From: Methanoculleus sp.
GTDB taxonomy: Archaea > Halobacteriota > Methanomicrobia > Methanomicrobiales > Methanoculleaceae
Assembly (NCBI GenBank): GCA_030156625.1
Contig: JASGMC010000009.1
Coordinates: 1 to 38,836 of the forward strand
Reading direction: 5' to 3'
DNA: 38,836 nt
Part shown: positions 1 through 8,336 of the stretch, in pieces
Layout of the letters: each line of letters opens with the position of its first letter
Position numbering within the stretch: the first letter of the stretch is position 1
Program-made: the position numbers and the translations under genes
Notes under the pieces: generated by a model
What the model saw: only the letters and a program-made list of their open reading frames with translations
What the model was told of the DNA's origin: nothing
Database searches by the model: none

Positions 1-1134
1 GATCTGCGCAACCGGAGAAACGTCATTTCCCGCGATATCAGCCAGGCGAGGAAGGCGGGGGACGATATCACCGAGCTCCTCGCCGAAGCCGCAGGCCTCC
101 CGGAGCGAATCAAGGAGGCGGAGGCGGAGCGCGAGACGCTCACCGAAGCGGTGCGGTACCGCCTGATGCGGCTCCCGAACATCCTCCACGAAAGCGTGCC
201 TGTCGGCAAGGACGACTCCGAGAACGTCGAGATCCGCCGATGGGGCGAACCCCGGATGCCCGCGTTCGACCTGGAGAACCACGGCGCGCTCGCCGTCGAG
301 CATGACTGGGCGGACTTCGAACGCGCGGCGAAGATCGCCGGATCCGGGTTCTACTTCCTGAAGGGCAGGCTCGCCCTGCTCGATATGGCGCTCCAGCGGT
401 TTTCGATGGATATCCTTGTCGAACGCGGGTATACCCCGATCATCCCGCCCTACATGATGAACCGGGCCGCATACGAGGGCGTGACCGATCTGGCCGACTT
501 CGAGAACGTCATGTACAAGATCGACGGCGAGGACGAGTACCTGATCGCGACGAGCGAGCACCCGATGGCCGCGATGTATTGCGATGAGATCTTCGAGGAG
601 AAGGACCTGCCGCTCCGGCTTGCGGGGCTGAGCCCGTGCTTCCGGCGCGAGATCGGGGCGCACGGGATCGACACGAAGGGGCTCTTCCGCGTTCACCAGT
701 TCCACAAGGTGGAGCAGTTCGTCTATGCCACGCCGGAGCAGTCCTGGGACCTCCACGAGGAGCTGATGGCGAACGCCGAGGAAGTCTTCCAGCGGCTCGG
801 CCTTCCCTACCGGGTCGTCTCGATCTGCACGGGGGATATCGGGACGGTCGCCGCAAAGAAGTACGACCTCGAGGTCTGGATGCCGCGCGAAGAGCGCTAC
901 CGTGAAGCGGTGTCGTGCTCGAACTGCACGGCCTACCAGGCGGTCAGGCTGAACATCAAGGTGCGCGATCCGATCGAGTTCACCTCGAAGCGCTACGTGC
1001 ATACCCTGAACAGCACCGCGATCGCGACCTCCCGCGCGATCCGGGCGATCCTCGAGAACAACCAGAACGAGGACGGGTCGGTCACGATCCCCGAGGCTCT
1101 CAGGCCGTACCTCTACGGCAGCGAGACGCTGTAG
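1..1134 (+). CDS. serS: Seryl-tRNA synthetase, 5' end missing
   Basis: Charges tRNA-Ser with serine in the cytoplasm (class II aminoacyl-tRNA synthetase, common rather than rare methanogen type). The frame is open from base 1, so the gene begins upstream of the window; the 377 residues seen compare with about 425 in the family, so roughly 45 N-terminal residues are missing. The first 50 visible residues are the charged end of the tRNA-binding coiled-coil arm (RNRRNVISRD, KEAEAERETL). The class II core follows: motif 2 is FRREIGAHG followed by FRVHQFHKVEQF, and motif 3 is ATSRAIRAILENNQ near the C-terminus, which ends in IPEALRPYL as usual for SerRS. The GTG at 151 is internal, not the start. 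It converges with the regulator gene ending at 1180. Identification is firm. Confidence 0.96.
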   Translation, partial: DLRNRRNVISRDISQARKAGDDITELLAEAAGLPERIKEAEAERETLTEAVRYRLMRLPNILHESVPVGKDDSENVEIRRWGEPRMPAFDLENHGALAVEHDWADFERAAKIAGSGFYFLKGRLALLDMALQRFSMDILVERGYTPIIPPYMMNRAAYEGVTDLADFENVMYKIDGEDEYLIATSEHPMAAMYCDEIFEEKDLPLRLAGLSPCFRREIGAHGIDTKGLFRVHQFHKVEQFVYATPEQSWDLHEELMANAEEVFQRLGLPYRVVSICTGDIGTVAAKKYDLEVWMPREERYREAVSCSNCTAYQAVRLNIKVRDPIEFTSKRYVHTLNSTAIATSRAIRAILENNQNEDGSVTIPEALRPYLYGSETL

Positions 1135-1179
1135 CGGGACCGGCAACAATCTTTCCGGCAGGTGCAGAACGCCAAACAA

Positions 1180-2307
1180 TTACTTTTTTCGTAACCCGGC
1201 TATCTCGCCCACCAGCATCCTGTAGACCCGGCGCTCCTCGGTGACGTCCTCGTAGGTGACATACTCTGTCCCGTCCGAGAGTTCGACAGGCGAGAAGCGG
1301 ATCGTCTTCTCCTTCCCGTCCCTGCACCGGACCTGAAACGTCCGCAGCCGGGGCCGGCCGGGGCCGGCCTCTCCCCGGTCGGCCTTCCAGGCAGCGATCG
1401 CTTCATGGCGCTGTGTTTCGTCGGGGAACGCCAGCCGGAACCAGTCCTTCCCGGTGGGGATATCCTCAAGCGTGTACCCGAAGAGGTCGGTGAACGCCCG
1501 GTTGAGGTAGGTATAGCGGCCGTCTGAATCGATGATCGCGGCGGCAAACGGCGAGGAGTCGATGACGTCCCGGAACCGCCGCTCACTCCGGCGGAGGTTC
1601 CCTCTTGCACGGCGGCGCAACAGGGCGACAGAGGCCTGATTGGCGAACGCCTCAATGACTTCCCGGTTTGCGAGATCACCCGGCCGGGTGAGTTGGATCT
1701 TTATGCACCCCAATATACCCTCCCTGCAGGAGAAGTTCCTCCCAAACCCCCTGCCGAGCCCGAGTTCGGTCTCGGCCTGCACACAGTGCTCTTCGGGGAT
1801 CTGGTGAAAGAAAGTATCGTAGAGTGAAGGGCTCTCAAAGATCCTGTCCGTGGATACGCCAGAGCCCGATAAGAGCATCTCACTGAGAGGAAATGGTATG
1901 CCGATAAGTTCAGTCCCGATAACACCCTGCAGGCGATCAATCTGTTCTCTGTCCCCTATGACCTCCCTGAACCTGATCTCCCGTTGCTCTGCGTCCAGGG
2001 TGCAGACAAAGATAATGCTGTCGGGAGTGAGATCACGGAGACGATCTCCGATGTAGTGATAGATGTCGACGGAATCTTCCATTTCGATGAAATCCATCGC
2101 AGTCCGGGAGAGGAATAACAGGTTTCGGACCTGCTCCTGTTCGCGCGCGAGGCTCTGCCTGAGTCTGTCGTCGGCGATCTTTCTATCGATTGCAATCGCG
2201 GCCTGCCTGACGAATGCCTCTATGAGTCCCCGGTTCGGCAATTCAGTGCCCGCCTGAATGCTTATCCCGACATCTCCCACGATTCTCCCCCTGGAGACGA
2301 GGCCCAT
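1180..2307 (-). CDS. GAF-GAF-PAS sensor, C-terminal half of frameshifted regulator
   Basis: This is the C-terminal part of one sensory regulator whose N-terminal part is the next entry. It contains the end of GAF domain 1 (residues about 1-45, ending EAFVRQAAIAIDRK), a linker helix, GAF domain 2 (about 60-230, ending EAFANQASVALLRRRA) and a C-terminal PAS domain (about 240-365; FRDVIDSSPFAAAIIDSDG, then NRAFTDLFGYTLEDI). The two GAF ends are clearly homologous, so the reading continues across the break in another frame. The ATG at 2305-2307 overlaps the stop of the upstream frame as TGATG, so coupled translation of a separate polypeptide is possible, but it would start inside a GAF fold. No histidine-kinase domain follows. 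Ligand unknown. Confidence 0.75.
   Translation of the reverse strand: MGLVSRGRIVGDVGISIQAGTELPNRGLIEAFVRQAAIAIDRKIADDRLRQSLAREQEQVRNLLFLSRTAMDFIEMEDSVDIYHYIGDRLRDLTPDSIIFVCTLDAEQREIRFREVIGDREQIDRLQGVIGTELIGIPFPLSEMLLSGSGVSTDRIFESPSLYDTFFHQIPEEHCVQAETELGLGRGFGRNFSCREGILGCIKIQLTRPGDLANREVIEAFANQASVALLRRRARGNLRRSERRFRDVIDSSPFAAAIIDSDGRYTYLNRAFTDLFGYTLEDIPTGKDWFRLAFPDETQRHEAIAAWKADRGEAGPGRPRLRTFQVRCRDGKEKTIRFSPVELSDGTEYVTYEDVTEERRVYRMLVGEIAGLRKK
1184..1189 (+). terminator. T-run terminator after serS
   Basis: A run of six T about 50 nt past the serS stop is the usual form of an archaeal intrinsic terminator. It overlaps the last codons of the convergent regulator gene. Only the T-run is seen; no strong stem precedes it. 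Confidence 0.45.
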
Positions 2308-3242
2308 CAGGTAGGTGTCGATGCCCCTGCAGCCTCCTCAACCTGCTGGCAGTTCTCCTCGGGGACCTCCATGTGCATGAGCCTGTAGAGGGGAGGGGCC
2401 CTGACAAGTTTCAGGTGACGGATGAGCTCTGCCGTATCAGCTTTCGTGATAGGAAACGCCATCCCCTCCACCTTCATTCCTACGAACTGCTCCGTGACCG
2501 CGATGGCGACAGGGTTTCCGACGACGCTTTTTAGAGTGAGTATCTGGTCCGACTCATCGATGATACCGATCCAGACCAGGAATCCCGGAGCAAGAGTGTA
2601 TAATTCCTGTGCAACGTACTGGTAGATGTCGTCGGTCACATCCATGTCCCTGAAGTCCCGACCAGTCCGCGCGAGGAATTCCATGTCGCTGACGTAGCGC
2701 TTCCGCTCGGTGATGTCTTCGAGAACGATAGTGCAACCCTTCTCCCCGTCCTCGAAGGTCGTCGGGATCGCCTGCATCTGATAGAAGAACTCGCTGCCGC
2801 CCTCCCGCATGTAGGGGACGTCGGCGATCACCTGCTCCCGCTCCAGGCCCTCGATCACCGCGAGCGCCTCCGGCGAAGAGACGACGGGGAGAGCGACCTC
2901 CTGGATGGTCCGGCCGATCAGGTCGTCCTTCGACCGCCGGAGATGGCGGAGGCACTGGTCGTTCACCTGGACAATCCGCTGATCGGCATCCAGGATAATA
3001 ATGAGATTCTTCGTGAAGCAGAGGAAGGCGGAGATCGGGACGCGCTGGGCGAGGGAGTAGAGTTTCGCGTTGCCGATCTGCCGCACGTCGACCTTGCCGG
3101 CGATCTGGAGGATCTCAAGGTGCTTCGAGACCGAGTTCCGGGTGACGCCGAGCTGCTTTGCCACCTCGGTGATGGTCATGCCCTTCGGCCGGAATCGGAG
3201 GGCGCGAAGGATCCGATTCGGGAGATCGTGCTCCTCCTGCAT
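2307..3242 (-). CDS. HTH-PAS-GAF regulator, N-terminal half of frameshifted gene
   Basis: Probable DNA-binding sensor regulator of a type common in Methanomicrobiales. I chose the ATG at 3242 (MQEEHDLPNRILRALRF) because a TATA box lies about 25-30 nt upstream, giving a nearly leaderless mRNA. Residues 1-65 are a winged helix-turn-helix (MTITEVAKQLGVTRNSVSKH), about 75-175 a PAS domain (IIILDADQRIVQVNDQCLRH; C-terminal cap ending TIVLEDITERKRY), and from about 180 a GAF domain (FLARTGRDFRDMDVTDDIYQ). The frame stops at 2307-2309 within that GAF. One extra G in the run of four G near 2316 would join it to the downstream frame, giving GGIDTYLMGLVSRGR, which aligns with the second GAF. It is therefore either a sequencing error or a real frameshift. 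It is divergent from the lipoprotein gene at 3443. Confidence 0.75.
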   Translation of the reverse strand: MQEEHDLPNRILRALRFRPKGMTITEVAKQLGVTRNSVSKHLEILQIAGKVDVRQIGNAKLYSLAQRVPISAFLCFTKNLIIILDADQRIVQVNDQCLRHLRRSKDDLIGRTIQEVALPVVSSPEALAVIEGLEREQVIADVPYMREGGSEFFYQMQAIPTTFEDGEKGCTIVLEDITERKRYVSDMEFLARTGRDFRDMDVTDDIYQYVAQELYTLAPGFLVWIGIIDESDQILTLKSVVGNPVAIAVTEQFVGMKVEGMAFPITKADTAELIRHLKLVRAPPLYRLMHMEVPEENCQQVEEAAGASTPT

Positions 3243-3265
3243 AGGAGCGGAGAAGGTACAGCACC

Positions 3266-3274
3266 ATATATACC
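3266..3274 (-). promoter_or_regulatory. TATA box of the HTH-PAS-GAF regulator
   Basis: On the minus strand GGTATATATGG lies 24-32 nt before the ATG at 3242, the spacing expected for archaeal TBP/TFB promoters with transcription starting at or just before the start codon. Confidence 0.6.
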
Positions 3275-3411
3275 TTATCCACGCCGGCATCCGGGATAAA
3301 ACAGCCGGAGCGCACGCCCTTTCCGCCTGATGTGCCCCTCGCAGTGCCGCATAACAGCCCGGAACCGGTGCCTGCCGGCAGCGAAGCATCGTACGCCCCC
3401 CAAAAGAGATA

Positions 3412-3420
3412 CCATATAAC
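3412..3420 (+). promoter_or_regulatory. TATA box of the beta-lactamase-fold lipoprotein
   Basis: CCATATAAC ends 23 nt before the ATG at 3443 and is followed by an A-rich stretch. The spacing predicts a nearly leaderless transcript and supports 3443 over the upstream in-frame start at 3332. Confidence 0.55.
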
Positions 3421-3442
3421 CAAAAAAACCATAAGAAAATCT

Positions 3443-4666
3443 ATGCCCCTCTTTCCCCGCACAAAGCCATATATCCTCCTTCTCATCGGTATCGTCATAA
3501 CGGCGGCCGCCCTCTCCTCCGGGTGCATGCAGAGCGCCGAACCCGTGCAGGAAGCAGGCGACCTCAGCCGGAGCGCCCCGCCCACGGCAGTAGCCTCCGA
3601 TCTCGAGTCGATCGTCTCGGCCGGGGTTGCGAGCGCCGGTGTCCCCGGCACCCTGGTAGAGATCTCGACGCCGGAGTGGACCTGGAACTACGCGGCCGGG
3701 AACGCCTCGCTCTCACCTGTGGTGCCGGCGACGCCGGAGATGCGGTTCATCAGCGCGAGCGTGACAAAGACCTTCACGAGCGTCGCAGTGCAGCAACTCG
3801 CCGAGGACGGAAGACTCTCGCTCGGCGATCCCATCGACCGCTGGCTCCCGGCGGACGTGGCGGAGGAGATCCCGAACTCCTCCACGATCACCGTCCGCCA
3901 ACTCCTCGATCACACGAGCGGGATCGCGGATTACAACGAAGATGCGATCGTTCTCGAAGAGTACGCGAATCCCGATACCCCGATCCCCTACCAGGTGGGA
4001 ATGCGGCAGGGCCTCGATGCGGGCCCCCTCTACCCGCCGGGAACGAACTATACCTACTCGAACGTGAACTACATCCTTCTCACGCTGATCATCGACGAGG
4101 CGGCCGGCGTCCCCTACGAGAACTACGTCACCCGCAACATCCTCGTCCCGGCGGGGATGAACGACACATTCGTCCACCGGACCAACCACATCCCCGGGCC
4201 GCATATGCGGGCACAGGAGAGCGAAGAGGACGGCACCGTCATGGACTTCACCGATCTCTATATCCAGTTCGACCGGGGCGCCGGGGATATCGTGAGCACG
4301 ACGGCCGATCTCAACAGGTTCCACCGTGCCCTCCGCTCGGGTGCGCTGATCGGCCCGGCATCGCTTGCGGCGATGGAGAACACCTCCCCGCAGTCCCAGA
4401 AGATCGGGTTGGTGCCCGGTCTCGGGGAGATGAGCGTCGGATGCGGTTATGGATACTTCACGCAGCAGAACGCATCGGAGGGCCTGACCCTCTACGGCCA
4501 TACCGGCGGATACTACGGTTCGTACACGATACTCTACTACTGGGCCGAGAAGGACACCTACATCGCCATGAACAGCAACTCTGCGGCAAAAGCGGGCGCG
4601 GTGAATGAGGAGGTCCTCGCCCCGGTCCTCCGGTATCTCAAGGAAGGGACGGCGGCCGGGCAATAG
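3443..4666 (+). CDS. Serine hydrolase, beta-lactamase/DD-peptidase fold, lipoprotein
   Basis: A secreted, lipid-anchored member of the class C beta-lactamase / S12 DD-peptidase family, 407 residues. Residues 8-28 form a hydrophobic signal ending in a lipobox (LSSGC, Cys28). The three catalytic motifs are present: S106-V-T-K109 (nucleophile and general base), Y205-S-N207, and H353-T-G-G in place of KTG. In archaea without peptidoglycan such proteins are thought to hydrolyse peptide or ester bonds in envelope or imported compounds; the substrate cannot be read from sequence. The start at 3443 is set by the TATA spacing and by signal-peptide placement. It stands alone between a divergent regulator and a convergent ABC operon. 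Confidence 0.88.
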   Translation: MPLFPRTKPYILLLIGIVITAAALSSGCMQSAEPVQEAGDLSRSAPPTAVASDLESIVSAGVASAGVPGTLVEISTPEWTWNYAAGNASLSPVVPATPEMRFISASVTKTFTSVAVQQLAEDGRLSLGDPIDRWLPADVAEEIPNSSTITVRQLLDHTSGIADYNEDAIVLEEYANPDTPIPYQVGMRQGLDAGPLYPPGTNYTYSNVNYILLTLIIDEAAGVPYENYVTRNILVPAGMNDTFVHRTNHIPGPHMRAQESEEDGTVMDFTDLYIQFDRGAGDIVSTTADLNRFHRALRSGALIGPASLAAMENTSPQSQKIGLVPGLGEMSVGCGYGYFTQQNASEGLTLYGHTGGYYGSYTILYYWAEKDTYIAMNSNSAAKAGAVNEEVLAPVLRYLKEGTAAGQ

Positions 4667-4682
4667 GCCGGCCCGTTCCATA

Positions 4683-4688
4683 TTTTTT
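4683..4688 (+). terminator. T-run terminator after lipoprotein gene
   Basis: Six T's begin 17 nt past the stop, inside a small TTCC...GGAA inverted repeat, and overlap the stop codon of the convergent permease gene. Confidence 0.45.
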
Positions 4689-5388
4689 ACGGAATTGTCC
4701 GGACGATCCGCTCCTTCGTCACCTTCCCGGCAATGAAGCGGGCGAGAGCGAGGAGCGCGAGCCCGACCACCGCAAGGACCGCCTCCGTCGCCGCCGAGAT
4801 ACCCGACCCGGCCGGCACGATCTGCTGGAACAGGACGATCAGGAAGATGAACCCGAATATGAAGACGAACCCGAGGATCTGGTTCTCCCGCATCCCGAGC
4901 GCGAGCTGGGCCGCGCCGATGAGCCCGGCCGAGGCGGCGATCCAGACCGGGACGACGGCCGCGAAGTGAAGGAGGAGCAGGGGTTCGGCGGCGATGGAAA
5001 CTCCGGTGAGACCTGAGATCGCCGCGATGCTCACCGCGGCCGAGAGAAGCATCATCAGGTACGCCGGGACGGTGACCCCGGCCGCCTTTCCCTCCCAGAG
5101 ACGCTGGAGCGAAACCGGGGCGCAGAGGAGCGTCTCGATGGTGCCGTCCCGCTTCTCGCGGAGGAAGGCATCGGCGCAGAAGATGTAGCCCAGAAAGACC
5201 GCGACCGGGAGCGTGATCGTGGCGATGCCGGCGGTAACGGCCGCAGCGTCGCCATCGGCGCCCACAGCAATACTGAGGGCCGACATGACCGGGAACCAGA
5301 TGGAGAAGATGAACGCGGTGATGAGGGCGCTCCGGTTCCGGAGGGCGAGCCTTATTTCGCGGCGGGCGATGACGGCGAGCGTGCTCAT
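4687..5388 (-). CDS. ABC-2 type exporter permease
   Basis: Membrane component of a NatAB-like ABC exporter, 233 residues with about six predicted membrane helices: residues about 20-42, 53-75, 103-125, 133-157, 165-190 and 200-220. The cytosolic N-terminus MSTLAVIARREIRLALRNRS and the loop FLREKRDGTIETLLCAPVS are characteristic of ABC-2 permeases (the REKRxGTxExLLxxP motif). It overlaps the ATPase gene by ATGA (5385-5388), so the two are translationally coupled and form one transporter. The substrate is unknown; relatives export sodium, drugs or peptides. Confidence 0.88.
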   Translation of the reverse strand: MSTLAVIARREIRLALRNRSALITAFIFSIWFPVMSALSIAVGADGDAAAVTAGIATITLPVAVFLGYIFCADAFLREKRDGTIETLLCAPVSLQRLWEGKAAGVTVPAYLMMLLSAAVSIAAISGLTGVSIAAEPLLLLHFAAVVPVWIAASAGLIGAAQLALGMRENQILGFVFIFGFIFLIVLFQQIVPAGSGISAATEAVLAVVGLALLALARFIAGKVTKERIVRTIP

Positions 5389-6317
5389 GCTCCGTCCTCC
5401 ACCCGGCCGACGTGTTCGAGATAGATCTCCTCAAGCGACCGGGACGACCGGCGGACCTCCTCGATCCGGAAGTTGGCGCCGACGAGGGTCGCGACGAGGT
5501 CGGGGGTCGCGCCCGGGTCGGCGAGGGTGCAGTGGAGGGCGTCACCGTCCGGTTCGCACCCGGTGACGAACGGTAGCCCCTCGACGGTCTCGCATGCGCG
5601 GGCACGCTCGCCCGGGTCGGCAAGGGCGACCGTCACGGCCGGGCGGCCGGATGCCGCGGTGAGGTTTGTAACCGAATCGAAGGCCCGGATCCTCCCTCCC
5701 GCAAGGATCGCGACCGTGGAGCAGACCCGCTGGACCTCGTCGAGGTGGTGCGAGTTTAAGAACACGGTCATCTCCTCCCGCCGGGAGAGCTCGATGATAA
5801 GGTCGCGGACCATCCTCTGCGCACCGGGGTCGAGGCCGGAGGAGGGTTCGTCGAGGAAGACCACCTCGGGCCGGTGAAGGATCGCCCGGGCTATCCCGAG
5901 TTTCCGCTTCATGCCGGTCGAGAACGTCCCGACCGGATCGTCCCGCCGGTCGGCGAGATCGACGAGCGTGAGGAGTTCGTCGATCCTCTCCGCGGGATCA
6001 TCGACGCCGTAGAGCCCGGCGTAGTAGGCCAGGTTGTCCGCGGCGCTCATCCGGTCGGCAAGACCGTTGTTCTCGAAGAGCACCCCGACTCGCGCCCGCG
6101 CATCGTCGTCGGCGGTGAGGTCCCTCCCGAGGACCCGGACCTCGCCCGCGCCGGGGGCGAGCAGCCCGAGCAGGATCCGGATGGTCGTGGTCTTTCCGGC
6201 GCCGTTCGGCCCGAGGTAGCCGAAGATCTCGCCGTGCCCGACGGCGAACGAGACGTCGCGGAGGATCTCGCGGCCATCGAAGGACCGCGAGAGGCCCCTG
6301 ACCTCGACGGCGTTCAC
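5385..6317 (-). CDS. ABC exporter ATP-binding protein
   Basis: Nucleotide-binding subunit for the permease encoded directly downstream, 310 residues. Walker A is GPNGAGKTTT near residue 40, the signature is FSTGMKRKLGIARA in place of LSGGQ, Walker B is VVFLDEPSSGLDP, and the switch His is NSHHLDE. A C-terminal domain of about 90 residues (TVALADPGERARACETVEG) is typical of NatA/CcmA-like exporters. I chose the GTG start at 6317 because GGAGGAGGCGGGC lies just upstream and the protein then opens as VNAVEVRGLSRSF. Upstream in-frame ATGs would add a low-quality extension through the intergenic T-run. Confidence 0.9.
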   Translation of the reverse strand: MNAVEVRGLSRSFDGREILRDVSFAVGHGEIFGYLGPNGAGKTTTIRILLGLLAPGAGEVRVLGRDLTADDDARARVGVLFENNGLADRMSAADNLAYYAGLYGVDDPAERIDELLTLVDLADRRDDPVGTFSTGMKRKLGIARAILHRPEVVFLDEPSSGLDPGAQRMVRDLIIELSRREEMTVFLNSHHLDEVQRVCSTVAILAGGRIRAFDSVTNLTAASGRPAVTVALADPGERARACETVEGLPFVTGCEPDGDALHCTLADPGATPDLVATLVGANFRIEEVRRSSRSLEEIYLEHVGRVEDGA

Positions 6318-6446
6318 GCCCGCCTCCTCCTCCGGCACCGCACGGTGCAGGATCGAGAGGGAATGGGGCAGGTATCGGGGGTTATGCGGGGAATACTTGC
6401 CGCATGACCTATGGGAAACATAGGGATAGATCTCCTCGCAGGACGT

Positions 6447-6454
6447 AAAAAAAA
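6447..6454 (-). terminator. T-run terminator after the aquaporin gene
   Basis: Eight A on the plus strand give eight U in a minus-strand transcript, about 150 nt past the aquaporin stop. The rest of the 6318-6606 gap shows no gene. It also holds a TATAAA-like sequence near 6511 with no fitting start codon. Confidence 0.35.
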
Positions 6455-6606
6455 GTAGTTTTTGTGTGGGTTGCGTGGGCTGCCCCCGTGTGTGCGAGGG
6501 TATAAAAAGGTCCGGCATGCCGGGCTGACCGCAAAGTTCCGGTGTGAGCACCCGCGACCTTCCCGTAAAAGGGGGGGGCCGATCCCTGCCGACACGGGGC
6601 GAGTCC

Positions 6607-7350
6607 CTAGCGTTCAGTTTTTGCAGGCTTCGCCACAGCGACCGGACGGGTAATTCCGGCCACCAGGATATAACGCCAGAGGACAGCGGCCAGGACGGCG
6701 CCGATGATGGGTGCGACCCAGAAGAGCCAGAGCTGCATGAGCGCTTCGCCGCCGACAAAGACTGCCGGCCCCAGGCTCCGCGCCGGGTTGACGGAAGCGT
6801 TGGTCACCGGGATCATGACGATATGCACCATCGACAGCGCCAGGCCGATGGGCAGAGCGGCAAATGTCTTCAGTTCCTCAATGCCGGTCACAGCCAGGAT
6901 CACGAAGACGAACAGGAGCGTCATCACTACCTCAACCAGGAACCCGGATGCAAGCGAGTAGCCGCCCGGCGACAATGCACCGTATCCGTTCTGACCAAGC
7001 CCGTCCACGGCGAGCGAGTAGGATGGGTTTCCCACCGCAATGGCAAGAATCACTCCAGCAGCGATGATGGCCCCGATGCACTGGACAACGATGTAGATGA
7101 GTGCTTCCCGCGCTGGCATCTTGCCCGCCGTCAGCACTCCCACGGTGACGGCGGGATTGACATGGCACCCGGAAACGCCACCGATGGCATAGACCATCGC
7201 AAGAAGAACAAGTCCAAAAGCCAATGCTACACCGAGATTTCCGACCACCGGCCCGGCGAGCACTGCACTTCCGACCCCGATAAGCACCAGTGCAAAGGTC
7301 CCGAACATTTCAGCAACGTACTTTTTCATCCCATTTGCAGCCATTTGCAT
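6607..7350 (-). CDS. Aquaporin, AqpZ-like
   Basis: Membrane channel of the MIP family, 247 residues with six helices and two half-helices. Both NPA boxes are intact: CHVNPAVT (NPA 65-67) and SVNPARS (NPA 188-190). The selectivity filter looks more like bacterial AqpZ than archaeal AqpM: Phe45, His176 in MVHIVMIPVTN and Arg191 are present, while the position matching AqpZ Thr183 is Ala185. That pattern predicts water selectivity, with a slightly more hydrophobic constriction (inference). The start at 7350 has GGAG four bases upstream; an internal ATG at 7329 is the alternative. It appears monocistronic. Confidence 0.92.
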   Translation of the reverse strand: MQMAANGMKKYVAEMFGTFALVLIGVGSAVLAGPVVGNLGVALAFGLVLLAMVYAIGGVSGCHVNPAVTVGVLTAGKMPAREALIYIVVQCIGAIIAAGVILAIAVGNPSYSLAVDGLGQNGYGALSPGGYSLASGFLVEVVMTLLFVFVILAVTGIEELKTFAALPIGLALSMVHIVMIPVTNASVNPARSLGPAVFVGGEALMQLWLFWVAPIIGAVLAAVLWRYILVAGITRPVAVAKPAKTER

Positions 7351-7527
7351 TCATCTCCACGGTAATAACAGGCATCCGGGATCCCCCTCCCGAAGGGTGA
7401 CTTCCCTGGATGAGGGGAGTGCATACGCCTGTGCTGGAGCGTGGCTATTAGAGCGACCGGCACACGGAACTATTGTGTGCAGATGTTGTTGTATAGATGC
7501 CATGGAGTGCGGAAAGTCGCCTGATAG

Positions 7528-7538
7528 AATATATATTT
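7528..7538 (-). promoter_or_regulatory. Possible TATA box of the aquaporin gene
   Basis: AAATATATATT on the minus strand is the best TATA match upstream of the aquaporin gene. It would give a leader of about 150 nt, long for this genome, so it is only a candidate. The remaining 7351-7683 sequence has no gene that I can see. Confidence 0.3.
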
Positions 7539-7683
7539 AGTGTTCAAGTTACGCCGTCAATCGGCCCTGCGGAAGAGGCTATGTATCGTGCGGTGTCACC
7601 CCCGCAAGTTAAACAGATAGCGAAATACAAAAGGGGATAAAGCCCACAGTAGCTCTTGTTTCACCAAACAGGACAAAATTAGA

Positions 7684-7732
7684 GTGGGCCCGATGCGATT
7701 CGAACGCACGACCTCCCGGTTATCAGCCGGGT
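7684..7732. repeat. Left attachment site: displaced 3' fragment of tRNA-Ile
   Basis: Reads in minus orientation from the anticodon stem (ACCCGGCTGATAACC) to the acceptor end and matches 21327-21375 at 47 of 49 positions. The two changes fall in the T arm (T-loop TTCGAAT versus TTCAAAT). It has no 5' half, so it is not a functional tRNA. Confidence 0.9.
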
Positions 7733-7753
7733 TTTCCGACGAGGAAACCCCGG
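7727..7753. other. Inverted repeat at the island edge
   Basis: CCGGGTTTTCC and GGAAACCCCGG form an 11-bp stem with one mismatch around the loop GACGA, beginning inside the att repeat and reaching into the island. It could be a recombinase arm site or a terminator; only the symmetry is seen. Confidence 0.45.
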
Positions 7754-7841
7754 GGAATGGCAAACGGGGCGATATTTACGGGGATTTGATACATCGCTTC
7801 TTTCGCGAACCTCACCTTCTGCTAACCCGCATTTGATATGC

Positions 7842-8009
7842 TTACCCCAAGCGGATATAATCCCTATGAGATGCTGAATGCCCTTTTCCCGCTCTCCATT
7901 GTGATGTACGCCAACATCTCATCGCCGTTGGGGAAACTTTCACCAGTACCCACACCTGCACCACGAGTGCCGTGAGCGCACCGACCATCAGCGTATCAAA
8001 AACCGCCAT
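7842..8009 (-). CDS. Possible small membrane protein
   Basis: A 55-codon frame opens MAVFDTLMVGALTALVVQVW, a single hydrophobic helix at residues about 5-25, followed by a basic, Trp/Arg-rich tail. It is too short to be judged by codon use and has no clear ribosome binding site or TATA box. Small one-helix proteins are common in archaeal viruses and plasmids, which is the only contextual support. The rest of 7754-8069 shows nothing recognisable. Confidence 0.25.
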   Translation of the reverse strand: MAVFDTLMVGALTALVVQVWVLVKVSPTAMRCWRTSQWRAGKGHSASHRDYIRLG

Positions 8010-8069
8010 AGCAAACGGATAGCGCCGCTACTGCCCTATTAGCCACGCTTGGACAATATAAACGCACAC

Positions 8070-8306
8070 TTAATGATTAGGATTAGAAATGTCTTCAAGA
8101 ACTTCTCTAATTATATCGGATTTTAATTTTATCAGCTCTTTTTGATTTTCACGTTCTTCTTCCAAGGTTTTTGCTCGCATCAATTGACCTATTAATGCCT
8201 GATTTAAGTTTGGATATTCCCCGCTCTCAACCTTTCCTTCCAGCCACCTGTATAATACATTTGGAATTCGCCCAGATATCGGAGAAGCACCAGATCGTTC
8301 AGTCAT
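8070..8306 (-). CDS. Small ribbon-helix-helix-like DNA-binding protein with coiled coil
   Basis: 78 residues from the ATG at 8306. Residues 10-45 (SGRIPNVLYRWLEGKVESG, then YPNLNQALIGQLMRAK) fit a ribbon-helix-helix fold: a short strand, a helix, a turn and a second helix. Residues 46-75 are a charged helix or coiled coil (LEEERENQKELIKLKSDII). The start is supported by a minus-strand TATA-like element at 8337-8348, about 30 nt upstream. It is divergent from the zinc-ribbon gene at 8405, and the shared promoter holds three evenly spaced heptamers, plausible operators for this protein (inference). The gene is AT-rich relative to the chromosome and probably regulates the element. I do not recognise a named family. 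Confidence 0.6.
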   Translation of the reverse strand: MTERSGASPISGRIPNVLYRWLEGKVESGEYPNLNQALIGQLMRAKTLEEERENQKELIKLKSDIIREVLEDISNPNH

Positions 8307-8336
8307 TGAGTTAAAAAATATCGTGCCGTAAGTCTG

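Noticed and set aside
7684-7756. A second tRNA-Ile gene
   Set aside because: Only the 3' part from the anticodon stem matches; the 5' acceptor strand and D arm are missing, so it is an att remnant.
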